Source: Larix kaempferi
Taxonomy: Eukaryota; Streptophyta; Pinopsida; Pinales; Pinaceae
DNA: 64,000 bases
NCBI GenBank assembly: GCA_027924585.1
Contig: BSBM01000151.1
Span: forward strand, 8,465,501-8,529,500
Reading direction: 5' to 3'
The position numbers and the translations under genes are program-made. Positions 24,136 through 34,989 of the stretch are shown in pieces (position 1 is the first letter of the stretch; each line of letters opens with the position of its first letter). The notes under the pieces are model-generated. The model ran no database searches, had not been told where the DNA came from, and worked only from the letters and a program-made list of their open reading frames with translations.

Positions 24136-25503
24136 CAAGCTGGGACAACTTTGTGTATCGACAGGTGAGCACCGACAACATCTCATTTGGGACGTGCACT
24201 ACAACAAGACTGCAGGACAATTTGGAGTAGCAAAGACCCTTTCTATTCTCCAGAAGTATTCCTTTTTGCCTTCACTTAAAACTGACATCAACAAGTACAT
24301 TCGATCATGCGTGGTTTGTTCGATTTCTAAACCACCTAATCGAAAACAGGGATTGTACACACCTTTGCCAATTCCTAGTCGACCATGGGAATCCATTTCT
24401 ATGGACTACTTGACGGTATATCCTACTAACAAACATCAACATGATGAGATCTTAGTAGTAGTCGACATATTTTCCAAGATGGCCATTCTCATTCCATGCA
24501 AGAAGTCTACGACAATGCAACAGACCGCTTAGCTCTTCTTCGAACATGTATGGAAACACTACGGGTTACCGACAACCATTATTTCTGACAGAGATGCCAG
24601 ATTTGTCAGCATCTTTTGGAAGAATCTCTGGAAGTAGCTCGACACAAGACGCTCCCTATCGACAACATTCCATCCTTAGACCGACAGGAAGACGGAAGTT
24701 GTGAATCGCTTGGTAGTACAATTGCTTCACATGTACAACCACAAGAACCGACGAACATGGGATGAAAGTCTTCCCTATATACAACACAACTACAATCGTG
24801 CTCAGCACAGCTCTACGGGAAAGAGTCCATTTGAGATCTGTTATGGATTTCAACCCTCAGTGCCTATCGAATTGATAAGTTCCTCATCACAATTAAACGA
24901 CACCGACTATAACCAACGAGAAGTCGACAACGCATTGAAGTTTCGAGATCAAATTTGTGACTTCCAAAAGCAAGCACAGGAAATTTTGCAATGAGAAAAT
25001 GAAAAAGATAAGGATCGACATGACAAGCATCGTAGCCCTCATTCATTTCAAATTGGGGATTAGGTCTGGTTACATCTCAAGAAGGAACGCTTCACTAGCC
25101 CATATAAGAAACTGAAACCTTTGCGATATGGTCCATACAACATTCTTCAGCAAATTGGATAAAATGCTTTTCAGCTCGACATTCCTGCATGCCTGGGTTT
25201 GCATCCAGTATTTAATGTGGATGTACTTCGACCATACCATGTACCACTGTTGGAACATAACGACTTTCAAACAACAGAACCCAACGACATCCATCCCGAT
25301 GTTCAGGAGCCTCTTCTTTACAACACCATTGTGGGACGATGAGTACGCCATACAAGGACAAACACAATTCCCTTGTTTCAGGTGGCCAAAGCCGGATAGA
25401 TCCCAGCAAAAGGAAAGTGGTAGTTTGCTACCGAACTGACCGACAAGTTTCCTCATTTGAACGAGCAAACAATGGGGACCATTGTTTCTTATGGAAGGAG
25501 GAA
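24136..25503 (+). pseudogene. Element B integrase (pol 3' part)
   Basis: Continuing from 10,459, the frame begins LGQLCVSTGEHRQ and holds an HHCC zinc-binding region ending CVVCSISKPP. Integrase core blocks follow: SMDYLTVYP (first D), IISDRDARF (second D) and a TEVVNR block (E). A C-terminal PLRYGPYNIL block follows. Stops at about 24,531, 24,634, 24,676, 24,994 and 25,061 interrupt it. The tail (to 25,503) keeps traces of a basic region. I could not confirm a chromodomain. Confidence 0.85.
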
Positions 25504-25996
25504 TGATCCATCCCGCACTTGGCATTGTTGGCAGCCAACATCGATATCGACACAACTTCGACTAGTTCACGACTACGACCAGTCATCGACTTCTATACGA
25601 ATCCAACAAGTTCTGACCAATTAGCGACTTCAACAAGTTCAGCGACCTCGACCAGTCATCAACTTCGACAGATTGTCTCTCTGTCTTCCAGTCGAATGTA
25701 ACGGTTGAACTTTCGAAACTATTCTAACTTCTCATGTAACTAAACGTAACGGGCAGACACTCAAGCGTCTCAACACTCTATATAAGCATGTAACATATTG
25801 TAATATACATCTTATGCTTTTTACATCCAGTAATAGAGAAATCAGTTCGCATTCCTGCATATTGTCTGTGTCTGTATGTTTATGTGCGTAGTGTATTCAT
25901 GCTTTGCTTATTCTCATTCATATGCTTCCTCCATAACAATGTCGATTCATTCAATCGACCGTTGTCCCCCTCGTGCACCTGGGCGCGTGCAGATCA
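25504..25996 (+). repeat. Element B 3' LTR
   Basis: It is 493 bp, preceded by the purine tract GGAAGGAGGAA and followed by the target copy TCTAC (25,997-26,001). A CTATATAAGC TATA box lies near 25,779-25,788. Confidence 0.92.
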
Positions 25997-26316
25997 TCTA
26001 CGCTCTTTTGTGTGATGCATTTTCATCACAATGGAAGCATTGTCACTATTGATCAACTTGCATTTGTTAATCCTCCTCATTTATCGACTTTAGACCAAGT
26101 ATCCCCTTTGTATGTTCTTAGTGTTTTGATAAACACTACCCCATCATGGGTGATTTATGTAGCCTCATACTCCTCGTTTCCAACTGCTACGTCTGAGAAT
26201 AATCCTCTACATTCATGATTACCTTCTTTGGACATGGTTCTGGTAGTTGTCCAGGTGATGAATCCGATGGGGGCATTGGAGCCGCTCTCCACCCTATTGG
26301 CCAAAGTGAATGTTAT
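25997..26316 (+). pseudogene. Element A fragment between B and D (protease-adjacent coding)
   Basis: The frame LFCVMHFHHNGSIVTIDQLAFVNPP continues A's protease-like region from before B. After a stop at about 26,217 it reads through MGALEPLSTLLAKVN-type codons to 26,316. There it is cut by D (target copy GTTAT 26,312-26,316). Confidence 0.6.
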
Positions 26317-26972
26317 TATTAGATTTTGTAGCTCAATTAGTTACTTCTACATGGGGGTGTCTAGCATGTAAAATTCATTGAGAAAAGTGACTCTCTAGAT
26401 CGTCTTTGTAAAAGTCTATTTTATAATACTGTATGTAAACGGTCAATTGTATTGGGTGGTATTTATTATCCCATGGTACTGGAGGGTCCATGGTATTGGA
26501 GGGACCATGGTATTGACATAAAGTGAATGTTATAAAATATTCTATGGATATTTCTATAGGAATCACGGCCAGGAATGAGTCATATCTCTTATGGTGATCA
26601 ACACAGTGACAAGAGTGAGTCATATCTCTTGTGTGTTGGACAAAGAGTGAGTTATATCTCTTGTGAGTGATAGGAGTGAGTCATATTTTCTATTGGGGTT
26701 TGTATTTTTTGCTAAGGTTTTGGGCAAAGTGAGAGTCATGAGTTTGAGATTCGGTGATTCATATCTAGAATCCCGTCGTTGTAAGTGTTGATTAACAAAT
26801 CTGCAATAAATGGCAAATTGTTGTTGGTTTTCCCCATTGGGGTTTCTAGGGTACATCTTGTGTTTGGTTTTCTCTGTGTATGATTATTGAGAATTCAGTG
26901 TGTTATTAGTTAATAATTATCATATTAATTATTCAATATTAGTAACCATATCTAAACTCAATAAATTTCACA
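26317..26972 (+). repeat. Element D left LTR with hairpin-motif repeats
   Basis: Four spaced copies of a word around TGAGT(C/T)A lie at 26,576, 26,616, 26,648 and 26,677. The better copies sit in AAGAG...CTCTT inverted arms. Upstream, CCATGGTA(C/T)TGGAGGG-type words repeat near 26,470-26,515. The LTR start appears as TATTAG, probably from TGTTAT. Confidence 0.8.
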
Positions 26973-26983
26973 TGGTACAGAGC
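26973..26983 (+). promoter_or_regulatory. Element D primer-binding site
   Basis: TGGTACAGAGC directly follows the LTR. It equals the initiator-Met site TGGTATCAGAGC with one base lost. Confidence 0.75.
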
Positions 26984-27976
26984 GGGACTAAGAAAACCCC
27001 ATACGAGAAAAAAATTAAAATAAAAAGTTTTGAGAATGCTATACAACCGTGGTATGGGTTGTATGGCATCGAACTGTACAGTATGGTACTGTGGTAGGTA
27101 GATCATGGCTTTGATTGAGCTATTGAAGCTGAGTGAGTGTTGATTCATGCAAGTGAAGTTGTCAAGCTCATATGCCAGGGATGAGATCATATGAACTCGT
27201 GTACAAGTAGGTGCAGACAGTGTGAAATCGGGTCAGCTGTGAACTGTGCGTAGGAGATCCCATGAGCTAGGCCACTGGATTTCGGGAGGGTTAGACTCGT
27301 AGATCCAGCAGCAACGTGGGAACTCAAAGGATAGGGCCCTGGGAGGTCTTTTCCACAGCAACAACCAAATGGGCCACCAATTTGCAGCTGAAAGCTTATC
27401 TAGTTACCGCAGGATGGATATTTCAAAAAGTGGGCGACTAGAGGAGCTGGTGTGCAGGATTGTGAGGAGCTGAGTAGTTAGGGAAACCACCAAATAAACA
27501 ACTTCCAGAAGGATAGACCGAGCACTAGGAAGCCAGAATTCCAACAAGAAATCCTTGCAAGAAATTCAAGCAAGACCAGAGGTCTGGGCAGTAGCGGGTT
27601 GTTGTAGGAAGCCTTGGGAATCCTCAGGAAGATTCGGTTCGGGGTTAGGACAATAGGCTCGGGAAGTGCCCAGAAATCCCTAGGAAGTAGCATAATGTTG
27701 CAGAGTAAGATGTACAAGTTGTTGGGACAACTTGTAGTTGGTTCCAGAGGGAGTCTAGATCCTGGATCATTGTCAGAGAGAGAGTGCGAGGCTCTTCTTA
27801 GTAGGCCTACTTGGTATGAGATGACATTGATGGATGAGGAGGGCATATCATCATATCAAAATGAAACGGATGTAACGAGGAAGTCTTCAACTTTAGAGGG
27901 AGCAGCTGCAGCAGCAGAATATTTGATGGATCCAAATGGATGCTTCTCTGAAAGTACCTTCCTCACTACGAGGGAA

Positions 27977-28662
27977 TGTTATATTTTGTAGCTTGAACAG
28001 GTACTTCTACATGGGGGTGTCTAGCATGTAAAAGTCATCCAAAAAAGTGACTATTTAGATAGTCTTTGTAAAATTGTATTTTATAATATTGTATGTAAAA
28101 TGTCAATTGTATTGGGTGGTATTTCTTATCCCATGGTACTAGAGGGTCCATGGTATTGGAGAGCCCATGGTATTGACATAAAGTGAAATTTATTAAAGAG
28201 TTTATGGATATTTGTATAGGCATCACAGTCAGGAGTGAGTCATATCTCTTGCGGTGATCAACATAGTGACAAGAGTGAGTCATATCTCTTGTGCGTTGGA
28301 CAAGAGTGAGTTATATCTCTTGTGAGTGACATGAGTGAATCATATCTTATGTTGGGGATAGTATTTCCTACTGAGGGTTTGGGAATAGTGAGAGTCAGGA
28401 GTCTGATATCTGGTGAGTCACATTCGAAAGCCTACCATTGTAAGTGTTGATTAACAAATCCGCAATAAAAGACAAATTGTTGTTGGTTTTCCCCATTGGG
28501 GTTTCTAGGGTACATCCTGTGTTTGAATTTCTCTATATTTTTGCTTATCAATGTTTTTTTATTTATATTTTCATTCATTTTAATTTTCTAGGTTAAATTA
28601 GTTATTGGATTAATATAAAAATCAAACTTGCAACCGTGGCCTAGTAAGCTGAAAATTTCACA
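27977..28662 (+). repeat. Element D right LTR with hairpin-motif repeats
   Basis: It pairs with 26,317-26,972. TGAGT(C/T)A-type copies lie at 28,236, 28,276, 28,307 and 28,336 (the last reads TGAATCA). The LTR ends TTTCACA, followed by GTTAT. Confidence 0.8.
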
Positions 28663-31186
28663 GTTATGACATTTGCCTTAATTGGGTTGGCATATTTCCT
28701 TCAGATGAAGCTCTCATAGAGGCCATAATTGAGTCTAGCATTCCTTTGGATATTTACGTCATTTCCAAAGATCATCTCCCTGGATTGGACCCAGTTGCAA
28801 TCAAATCCAACTCCGGTTTTCCTTTTGAGTCTATTCTCATTGTTTATAGATCCTCGAAAATTGGCATTTTTTAGTCTTTGAACAGGCTCTACCATTATGC
28901 TGCAAGTTGGTGTTCCTTATGAGTTTGATTCTATTAATAGATATTTCCACTCTTGCAATGGTGAGTATGTTCCTATAGACTCTATTATTCATGTTAGCTT
29001 TGATTTTCCTCATGAATTTGATCTCATTGATTGTAGATCCTCAAGCCTTGGCACTCTGGACTCTTCACTGGTAAAATTTGAGTTGGTTGTGCCTATTGTG
29101 GAAGATGTTGCCAAAGTGACCTGTATCATATCTTTCATTTTATATTTTTTGGATATGATATTGGCATTTTTGTTTCTTGGAGACGTGAATTTTAGTTGGA
29201 TTCATGGTTGCTTAGGGATCATGTTTTGCATGTTCCTCGATCTAGTCAAGTATATTCAAAAACTTGCATATAGGTTTATACCTCCCTTCTATTATGACGC
29301 ATTTAAACATTTTGTCACCCACATTCACCATAAGGTTGAACCTATTGGATATTGGTGTGTTAGCCATCTCTATATGCATTTTGCACTAGTCCGACAATAG
29401 ATCCTACTTAACATGGCCCACCATAGTGAGCAGCCTCTTGCCATTTTGGTGCCCATGGTGATTTTTTTCTCATAGGATCAAGAGACTTTTTAGGTTTACC
29501 ATGACTTGGAGAAGAATCTGCATCCCTTTCTTCCTCATATATTTATGGCCATTCCCTATAAGGCTCCCATTTTTGTGTTTAAGTTGTAAATGCATTTGCA
29601 ACTTTCCTTCCTGAGCTTATGAGCCTACTTCCATCTTCCATATTTTGGCTCTTTATAATCCCTCATTTATTATCTCATTATCGTTAATCTTTGCATCATT
29701 TTTCCTTTCCAAATCGACACCCGTTTACTGGGAGGAAACACACCCCGAGTGTCTTTATCTTGCTCATGTTCCTTACATTATGCATACATTTGTTAGGCTT
29801 GCACTTGGAACTAGTTTCAGTTTTCCCTGACACTCGTTTCCTCCCATGTACTATAACATTCTTTTATTATTTTTCAGGATTTATAATATGAAAAAGACAA
29901 AAAAGAAAATATTTTAAAAAAAGAGGAAGGGAAAGATCTCCAATGTATGTTTAACAGTGGCAACAAGTCGAGACATCCTTGAACATAGCACCAATTTTGA
30001 GTCTATCAACAAGTTGGGTATAGTGTTTGGCCTTAGGATTTAAACCTTGATCGTAGAGTTATTACTCCTTCGATTGGTTACTCTTCCAACCATATGGAGA
30101 ATATATTTCCTACATTATAAATTTATATCACTGGCCCCTTTGTGTCAAAATCTTCCCAAGTCACTGTTTTTTCGTGCTTAATATTCAAGGATGTAGCTTG
30201 TGTTGGCTGTTCTGCAGTTTCCTTGACCTCATGTGTCAGTCATTCCCTGGTGTTAGTTTTTTTTCATCATGTATCATTGCACTCAGTGTTCGGATGCGTG
30301 CTTGTGTGGAAGGTCCCTATTGACTTCTCACATGTGGTTTATGTCTCATCAATGACAACTCATCTTCTTTGAGGCATTAACCTAGAGTCATAGCACCCTG
30401 GCCCTATTTACATCATTGATAGGTAATCTTACATTCAATACAAACAGTTCAACATTGGTAACTGATTGAGTGGTTTCCCTTAATGTTCAACATCTAGAAA
30501 TCGATTCACATTTCAGGATTCGTGTTGTACCTTAGATTCCATTTTCATCGTTGGTGGAATTCCTCACCCCCGTCAATAACTTTTATTATTGATTGTTGCT
30601 CATGGAGTATCTTCTATGCACTATTTTCATTTGGTGCATACAAGAGACGTACTCGGTGGTATGTTATGTAAAACTTTGCCCCAGTCCTTTCCCAAATCAA
30701 ATCAGTCTTTGATATTTCCTCGTGTTGGATGATGGGGGATTCCTCAATGACTCCATTCCAACGAGTCTCTTCCCATCGATTTCAACTCATATTTATCTGG
30801 GAATGAGATCCAGAGTCTCAGTAATACCTTGGGGGTTGCAGTCATTAGTGGTAGGTTCCCTCGCTATTGGGTAGTGGGAATACATCAATGTCCCCTACTC
30901 GATAGATTCTACAGGTGTTCTACTTCAAGACAATGTCTATTCACACTTGTTAGAATGTACTAGGTACATTGGTGCCCATTATCATCATTGGTGGGTTACC
31001 TCGTGTTTGTTAACGGGATACATCAATGGTCGGTAATCAAATGATAACCTCCATGTTCGACTTTAGTTCATCTATTCACATGGGTAGAATTCGCACCTTA
31101 AGTAGTTTGGATGGAAAACCATGGGCCAACAGTAGCATCCTCATATTTTATTATTGCCCGAGTTGTGTAAGGTTGTACCACACCTC
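28663..31186 (+). pseudogene. Element A internal fragment between D and E, mostly decayed
   Basis: The first 200 bases still look coding. After a one-base shift near 28,690 a 60-codon stretch (28,692-28,874) contains PSDEALIEAIIESSIPLD and ends YRSSKIGIF before a stop. Beyond that, 28,897-29,400 is open but hydrophobic and low-confidence. I do not find RT, RNase H or integrase motifs. From 29,400 to 31,181 all frames are broken and nothing is recognised. The fragment ends at the target copy ACCTC (31,182-31,186). Confidence 0.45.
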
Positions 31187-31823
31187 TATTAGTTTTTCAT
31201 CATTTAATTCAATATGATCTAGGATCTTAACTGAAAGAAAAACATGTACAACATATCAAGCATAAGAGACAAGAGACAAGAGACACAAAACATTTCACTG
31301 GGGAAAACCAAGAAGTTGAAAAACCCCACAACTTCCGTAGAGATAGAATAAGCATCAATACAAGGATCACAATGATCAAACCCAAGAGATAGATATCTTC
31401 AGCAACATGCTCCTCCTCCACTTGTGCGCACTCCTCTCTCTCACTAATGCAAAGTGAGTGAATTAGAGAGATGTATAAAATGAGAGAGATACACTCTCTA
31501 TTTATACACGAACTTTCACTTTACCTTTACTCAACTAGGTCGGACTCAACTTAACCACTTAACATAATTCTGATTGGGCCGACCCCTACTAGGGTGGTCT
31601 AATAACCCTTTGACCCACATGACTCATACAGGGCCGACCCCATCAAGGTGGTATAATAACCCATCAAGTATAAGTTACGACACTTACAATATAACTTGCG
31701 ACACATGCAAGTACAACTGACGACACTTCCAATCGGAGGAATAATACATCTTCGTTGGGGATACAATAAAGTACAAATACAATATACAAGTGAATATCTT
31801 CCGAAGTTACAAATACATCAACA
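31187..31823 (-). repeat. Element E 3' LTR
   Basis: It is 637 bp, the same length as its partner. The minus strand carries a TATAAATAGAG box near 31,496-31,506. The plus-strand start reads TATTAG where the partner has TGTTAG. GAGGGAG on the minus strand at the inner edge fits a polypurine tract. Confidence 0.9.
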
Positions 31824-32190
31824 CTCCCTCTTAACTAGGAAGTTATTCTCTTGAAACAAGTCATCAATACATATAGGCACAAGTCTTCAATACATATAGG
31901 CACATGACTCATACAAAGCCGACCCCATCAAGGTGGTATAATAACCCATCAAGTATAAGTTACGACACTTACAATATAACTTGCGACACATGCAAGTACA
32001 ACTGACGACACTTCCAATCGGAGGAATAATACATCTTCGTTGGGGATACAATAAAGTACAAATACAATATACAAGTGAATATCTTTCGAAGTTACAAATA
32101 CATCAACACTCCCTCTTAACTAGGAAGTTATTCTCTTGACACAAGTCATCAATACATATAGGCACAAGTCTTCAATTCTGGAGCTGGATC
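31621..32190. repeat. 285 bp tandem duplication across the LTR/internal boundary of E
   Basis: Bases 31,621-31,905 are repeated at 31,906-32,190 with few differences. The unit covers the last 200 bp of the LTR plus about 82 bp of internal DNA. The second copy therefore carries a partial LTR end inside the element. Confidence 0.88.
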
Positions 32191-32399
32191 ATCATCACTG
32201 GATCACGGAGCATCATCATCATCACTGCTGCTGTACTCGACATCTCGATCACTGGGCTATCTCTGAAATATTCTCGTCATAGGAAGTTCTACAGAGCCAA
32301 CCCTTTTTCATGTTGGATGTAGGCCTAGCCTCCTGTAGGTATTCATCATCTCTGGACATACTGTGGATCCCAGGACTTATTACGTGCGTCAAAAAAACC

Positions 32400-32910
32400 T
32401 CGAAAGAGCATCCCAGGACTAATTTACGAGCTTACCGCTCAACCTATCGGATCTCCCAGGATCTTTTACATGTTGACTGTCACAAAAACTTAAAAGATTG
32501 TCTTACTTCCCGCAAGAACTCTAAAGAGCATCCCAGGACTGATTTACGAGCTTACCGCTCAACCTATCGGATCTCCAGGACTGATTACATGTGACCACCA
32601 CCACAAAACCTTTAAAGAGTGTCTTACTTCTCGCAAGAACTCTAAAGAGAATCCCAAGACTGATTTACGAGCTTACCGCTCAACCTATCGGATCTCTAGG
32701 ACTGATTACATGCGGTCAGGAAAAATATTTAAAAAGTGTCTTACTTCCCGCAAGAACTCTAAAGAGAATCCCAGGACTGATTACGAGCTTACTGCTCAAC
32801 CTATCGGATCTCCAGGATGTATTACATGCCTCTAGTAGAAAAACCTCGAAGGAGCATCCCAGGACTGATTTACGAGCTTACCGCTCAACGTATCGAATCT
32901 TCCAAGATCT
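32400..32910 (-). repeat. Tandem array of about 120 bp units in E's 3' untranslated region
   Basis: Five units start near 32,401, 32,521, 32,642, 32,761 and 32,849. Each holds the shared words TCCCAGGACTGATTTACGAG and CTTACCGCTCAACCTATCGG. Three spacings are close to 120 bp; the last is about 88 bp. The array lies between the end of pol and the 3' LTR. Confidence 0.88.
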
Positions 32911-32939
32911 TTTCTATGCTACATGCACAACCTGTCCAC

Positions 32940-33290
32940 GGCCACGGAGTATCAACCTGATACTCATGATAATATCGATCATCATCATATGGTGCATCAT
33001 CCTGATGCACATCATCATAGCATCGTCCCAATGCATGTCATATGGAGCATCATCTTGATACTTTTCATCATCGTATAATCAACATGATCATACAAAGCAT
33101 CCACCTGATGCAGATCGTCACACATGATCCACCTGATCATGTAAAGCATCCACGTGATGCATATTGTCACACATGATCCAACTGATCATGCAAAGCATCC
33201 ACCTAATGTATATCATCATATATGATTGTCCTGATCAACATCATGCAGAACATCATCTGGAGCATCGTCCTGATGCTCATAACACAGCGC
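32940..33290 (-). repeat. CATCAT/ATGATC-rich short tandem repeats in E
   Basis: About 54 bp units with GATCATGCAAAGCATCCACC-type words repeat from about 33,078 to 33,220. They are flanked by GCATCATC-CTGATGC words on both sides. The units are degenerate. Confidence 0.75.
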
Positions 33291-33359
33291 TTACATCCAC
33301 AACCATGGGAAGGATCCTCCTATCACCATGCTTGGAATGGATTCTGCAAATGTGTCCCA

Positions 33360-34829
33360 TCACTTCTTCCTCGAAGTATCTTCTATCTGAAGAACACCAA
33401 GCCTCTCTCTAAAGTACTCAAACTTCACTCTGGCTAGTGGTTTAGTCAACACATCTGCAACCTACTCATCCATCGCAACATACAAGAGCTTCACTGCTCC
33501 TCCCTGCACGATATCCCTGATATAGTGATATTTGATCTCGATGTGCTTTGACCTGTCATGGAACACCAGGTTCTCAGACAAATTCACACAACTCTGGTTG
33601 TCACAGAAGATATAGGTAGCATCCAAAGGGAGATCAAATAACTCAGACAGTAGCTTCCTAAGCCATACTGCCTCACAACTAACCGAACAAGCTGCAACAT
33701 ACTCTGCTTCGGCTGTACTTAGTGCTACGTAGGACTGCTTTTTGCTAAACCAAGAGATCACACCTGATCCCATATTGAAGCACCACCCAGAAGTGCTCTT
33801 CCTATCTGCAGCACTACCTGCCCAATCTGAATCAACATAACCCTCCAGGTTAAACCTTTGATTCGCATCATACTTGAGCCCATAATCAATTGTACCCTTC
33901 AGGTACCTCAGAATATGCTTTACAGCAACCAGGTGAACACCTATGGGATCCATCAGGAACTGGCTCAATGTGTTCACCGCAAAACAAATATCTGGTCTCG
34001 TGTTCGTCAGGTACATCAAGGACCCAATCATCTGACGATACACCGTGACATCAACTGGATCAGATGAAGCATCACACAGAAGCTTCAGGTTCGATTCCAT
34101 AGGTGTGGCCATGGCCTTGCAGTCCATCATCCCGAACCGCTTCAGGATCTCTACTGCATACTTCCCTTGTCCAAGGAAGGTTCCATCTGCACTCTTCCAC
34201 ACCTCCATGCCTAGAAAGTAGTGCATCATCCCCAAGACCTTCATCTCGAACTCGGCAGCAAGCTTCCTCTTCGTATCGGCAATCAATCTATCCTCACTTG
34301 TAACAAACAGGTCATCCACATACAATAGTAGTATCACTGGATTGCCTTCCTCAACCTTGTAGTAAAGGTTGGAATCTGCTTTACTCTTAGTAGAGCCCAA
34401 ACTGGATAGAAAGTTTTCTATCCTACCATACCAAGTTCTAGGAGCTTGCTTCAATCCATACAAGGCTTTCTTCAATCTGTACACATATGACTCCTTGTCA
34501 TGTGTCTCAAAACCGAGTGGCTGCTCCACATACACTTCCTCTTCGACTACACCATTCAAGAAAGCTATCTTGACATCCAACTGGTGTATCTTCCATTTCC
34601 TCACTGCAGCCAGAGCAAGTACTGTTATGATGGAAGTGTATCTGGCTACAGGAGCAAAAGTCTCTTCATAGTCTATTCCCTCTTTCTGGGAGAAGCCACG
34701 AGCTACAAACCTCACCTTGTATTTCTCTATGCTACCATCTGCAGCATGCTTGATTTTATAGATCCACTTGGAAGTCACAACAAACTTCCCTTCTGGTCTC
34801 AGGACCACATCCCAGACATCATTCTTCAT
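33360..34829 (-). pseudogene. Element E copia RT and RNase H
   Basis: A 455-codon open frame (34,829-33,462) starts MKNDVWDVV and contains KWIYKIKHAADG, ARGFSQKEGIDYEETFAPV, QLDVKIAFLNG, LKKALYGLKQAPRTWY and the catalytic YVDDL. Its RNase H has GYVDSDWAG-x-ADRKSTSGW, TAEAEYVAA, CDNQS and HIEIKYHYIRD. One TAG at 33,462 is followed by VADVLTKPLARVKFEYFRERLG, the normal C-terminus, ending in TGA at 33,360. Upstream, a TAG (EEY-stop-SIMKND) and a shift separate it from a remnant at 34,830-34,990. The RT core itself is nearly complete. Confidence 0.92.
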
Positions 34830-34989
34830 GATCGACTAGTACTCCTCGATCATGGCATCTTTCTATTACTGCATCCCGGATCCTGGGAACTTCATATTCT
34901 TCAATATCTTCAATAGATAATTTTCTTGAACTTTGTTGTTGGAACAAATGTTGTTTTCCTTCTTTTGTAGGTGATTGTACACGATCTTT

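Larger units (their letters stand above)
6718..25996 (+). mobile_element. Element B: Ty3/gypsy retrotransposon inserted in A, itself split by C
   Basis: Two 493 bp LTRs (6,718-7,210 and 25,504-25,996) begin TGATCCATCC and end GTGCAGATCA. They are flanked by a perfect target duplication TCTAC (6,713-6,717 and 25,997-26,001). An initiator-Met primer site follows the left LTR and a purine-rich tract precedes the right one. The internal order is gag, protease, RT, RNase H, integrase on the plus strand, the gypsy order. The RNase H to integrase junction is split by C at 10,459/24,136. In the first 98 aligned LTR bases I count about 13 differences. Many in-frame stops make it non-functional. Confidence 0.93.
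26317..28662 (+). mobile_element. Element D: short non-autonomous LTR retroelement
   Basis: LTRs 26,317-26,972 (656 bp) and 27,977-28,662 (686 bp) flank only about 1.0 kb of internal DNA. The target duplication is GTTAT (26,312-26,316 and 28,663-28,667). A Met-type primer site with one missing base adjoins the left LTR. The longest internal frame (27,614-27,991, 125 codons) has no domain I recognise and runs into the LTR. Its size and lack of gag or pol suit a TRIM/LARD-like element mobilised by others. The first 97 aligned LTR bases differ at about 14. Confidence 0.85.

Noticed and set aside
32310-33058. Repetitive ORFs with recurring RAYRSTYRIS-type peptides
   Set aside because: They are translations of the 120 bp tandem array on the strand opposite to E's genes.
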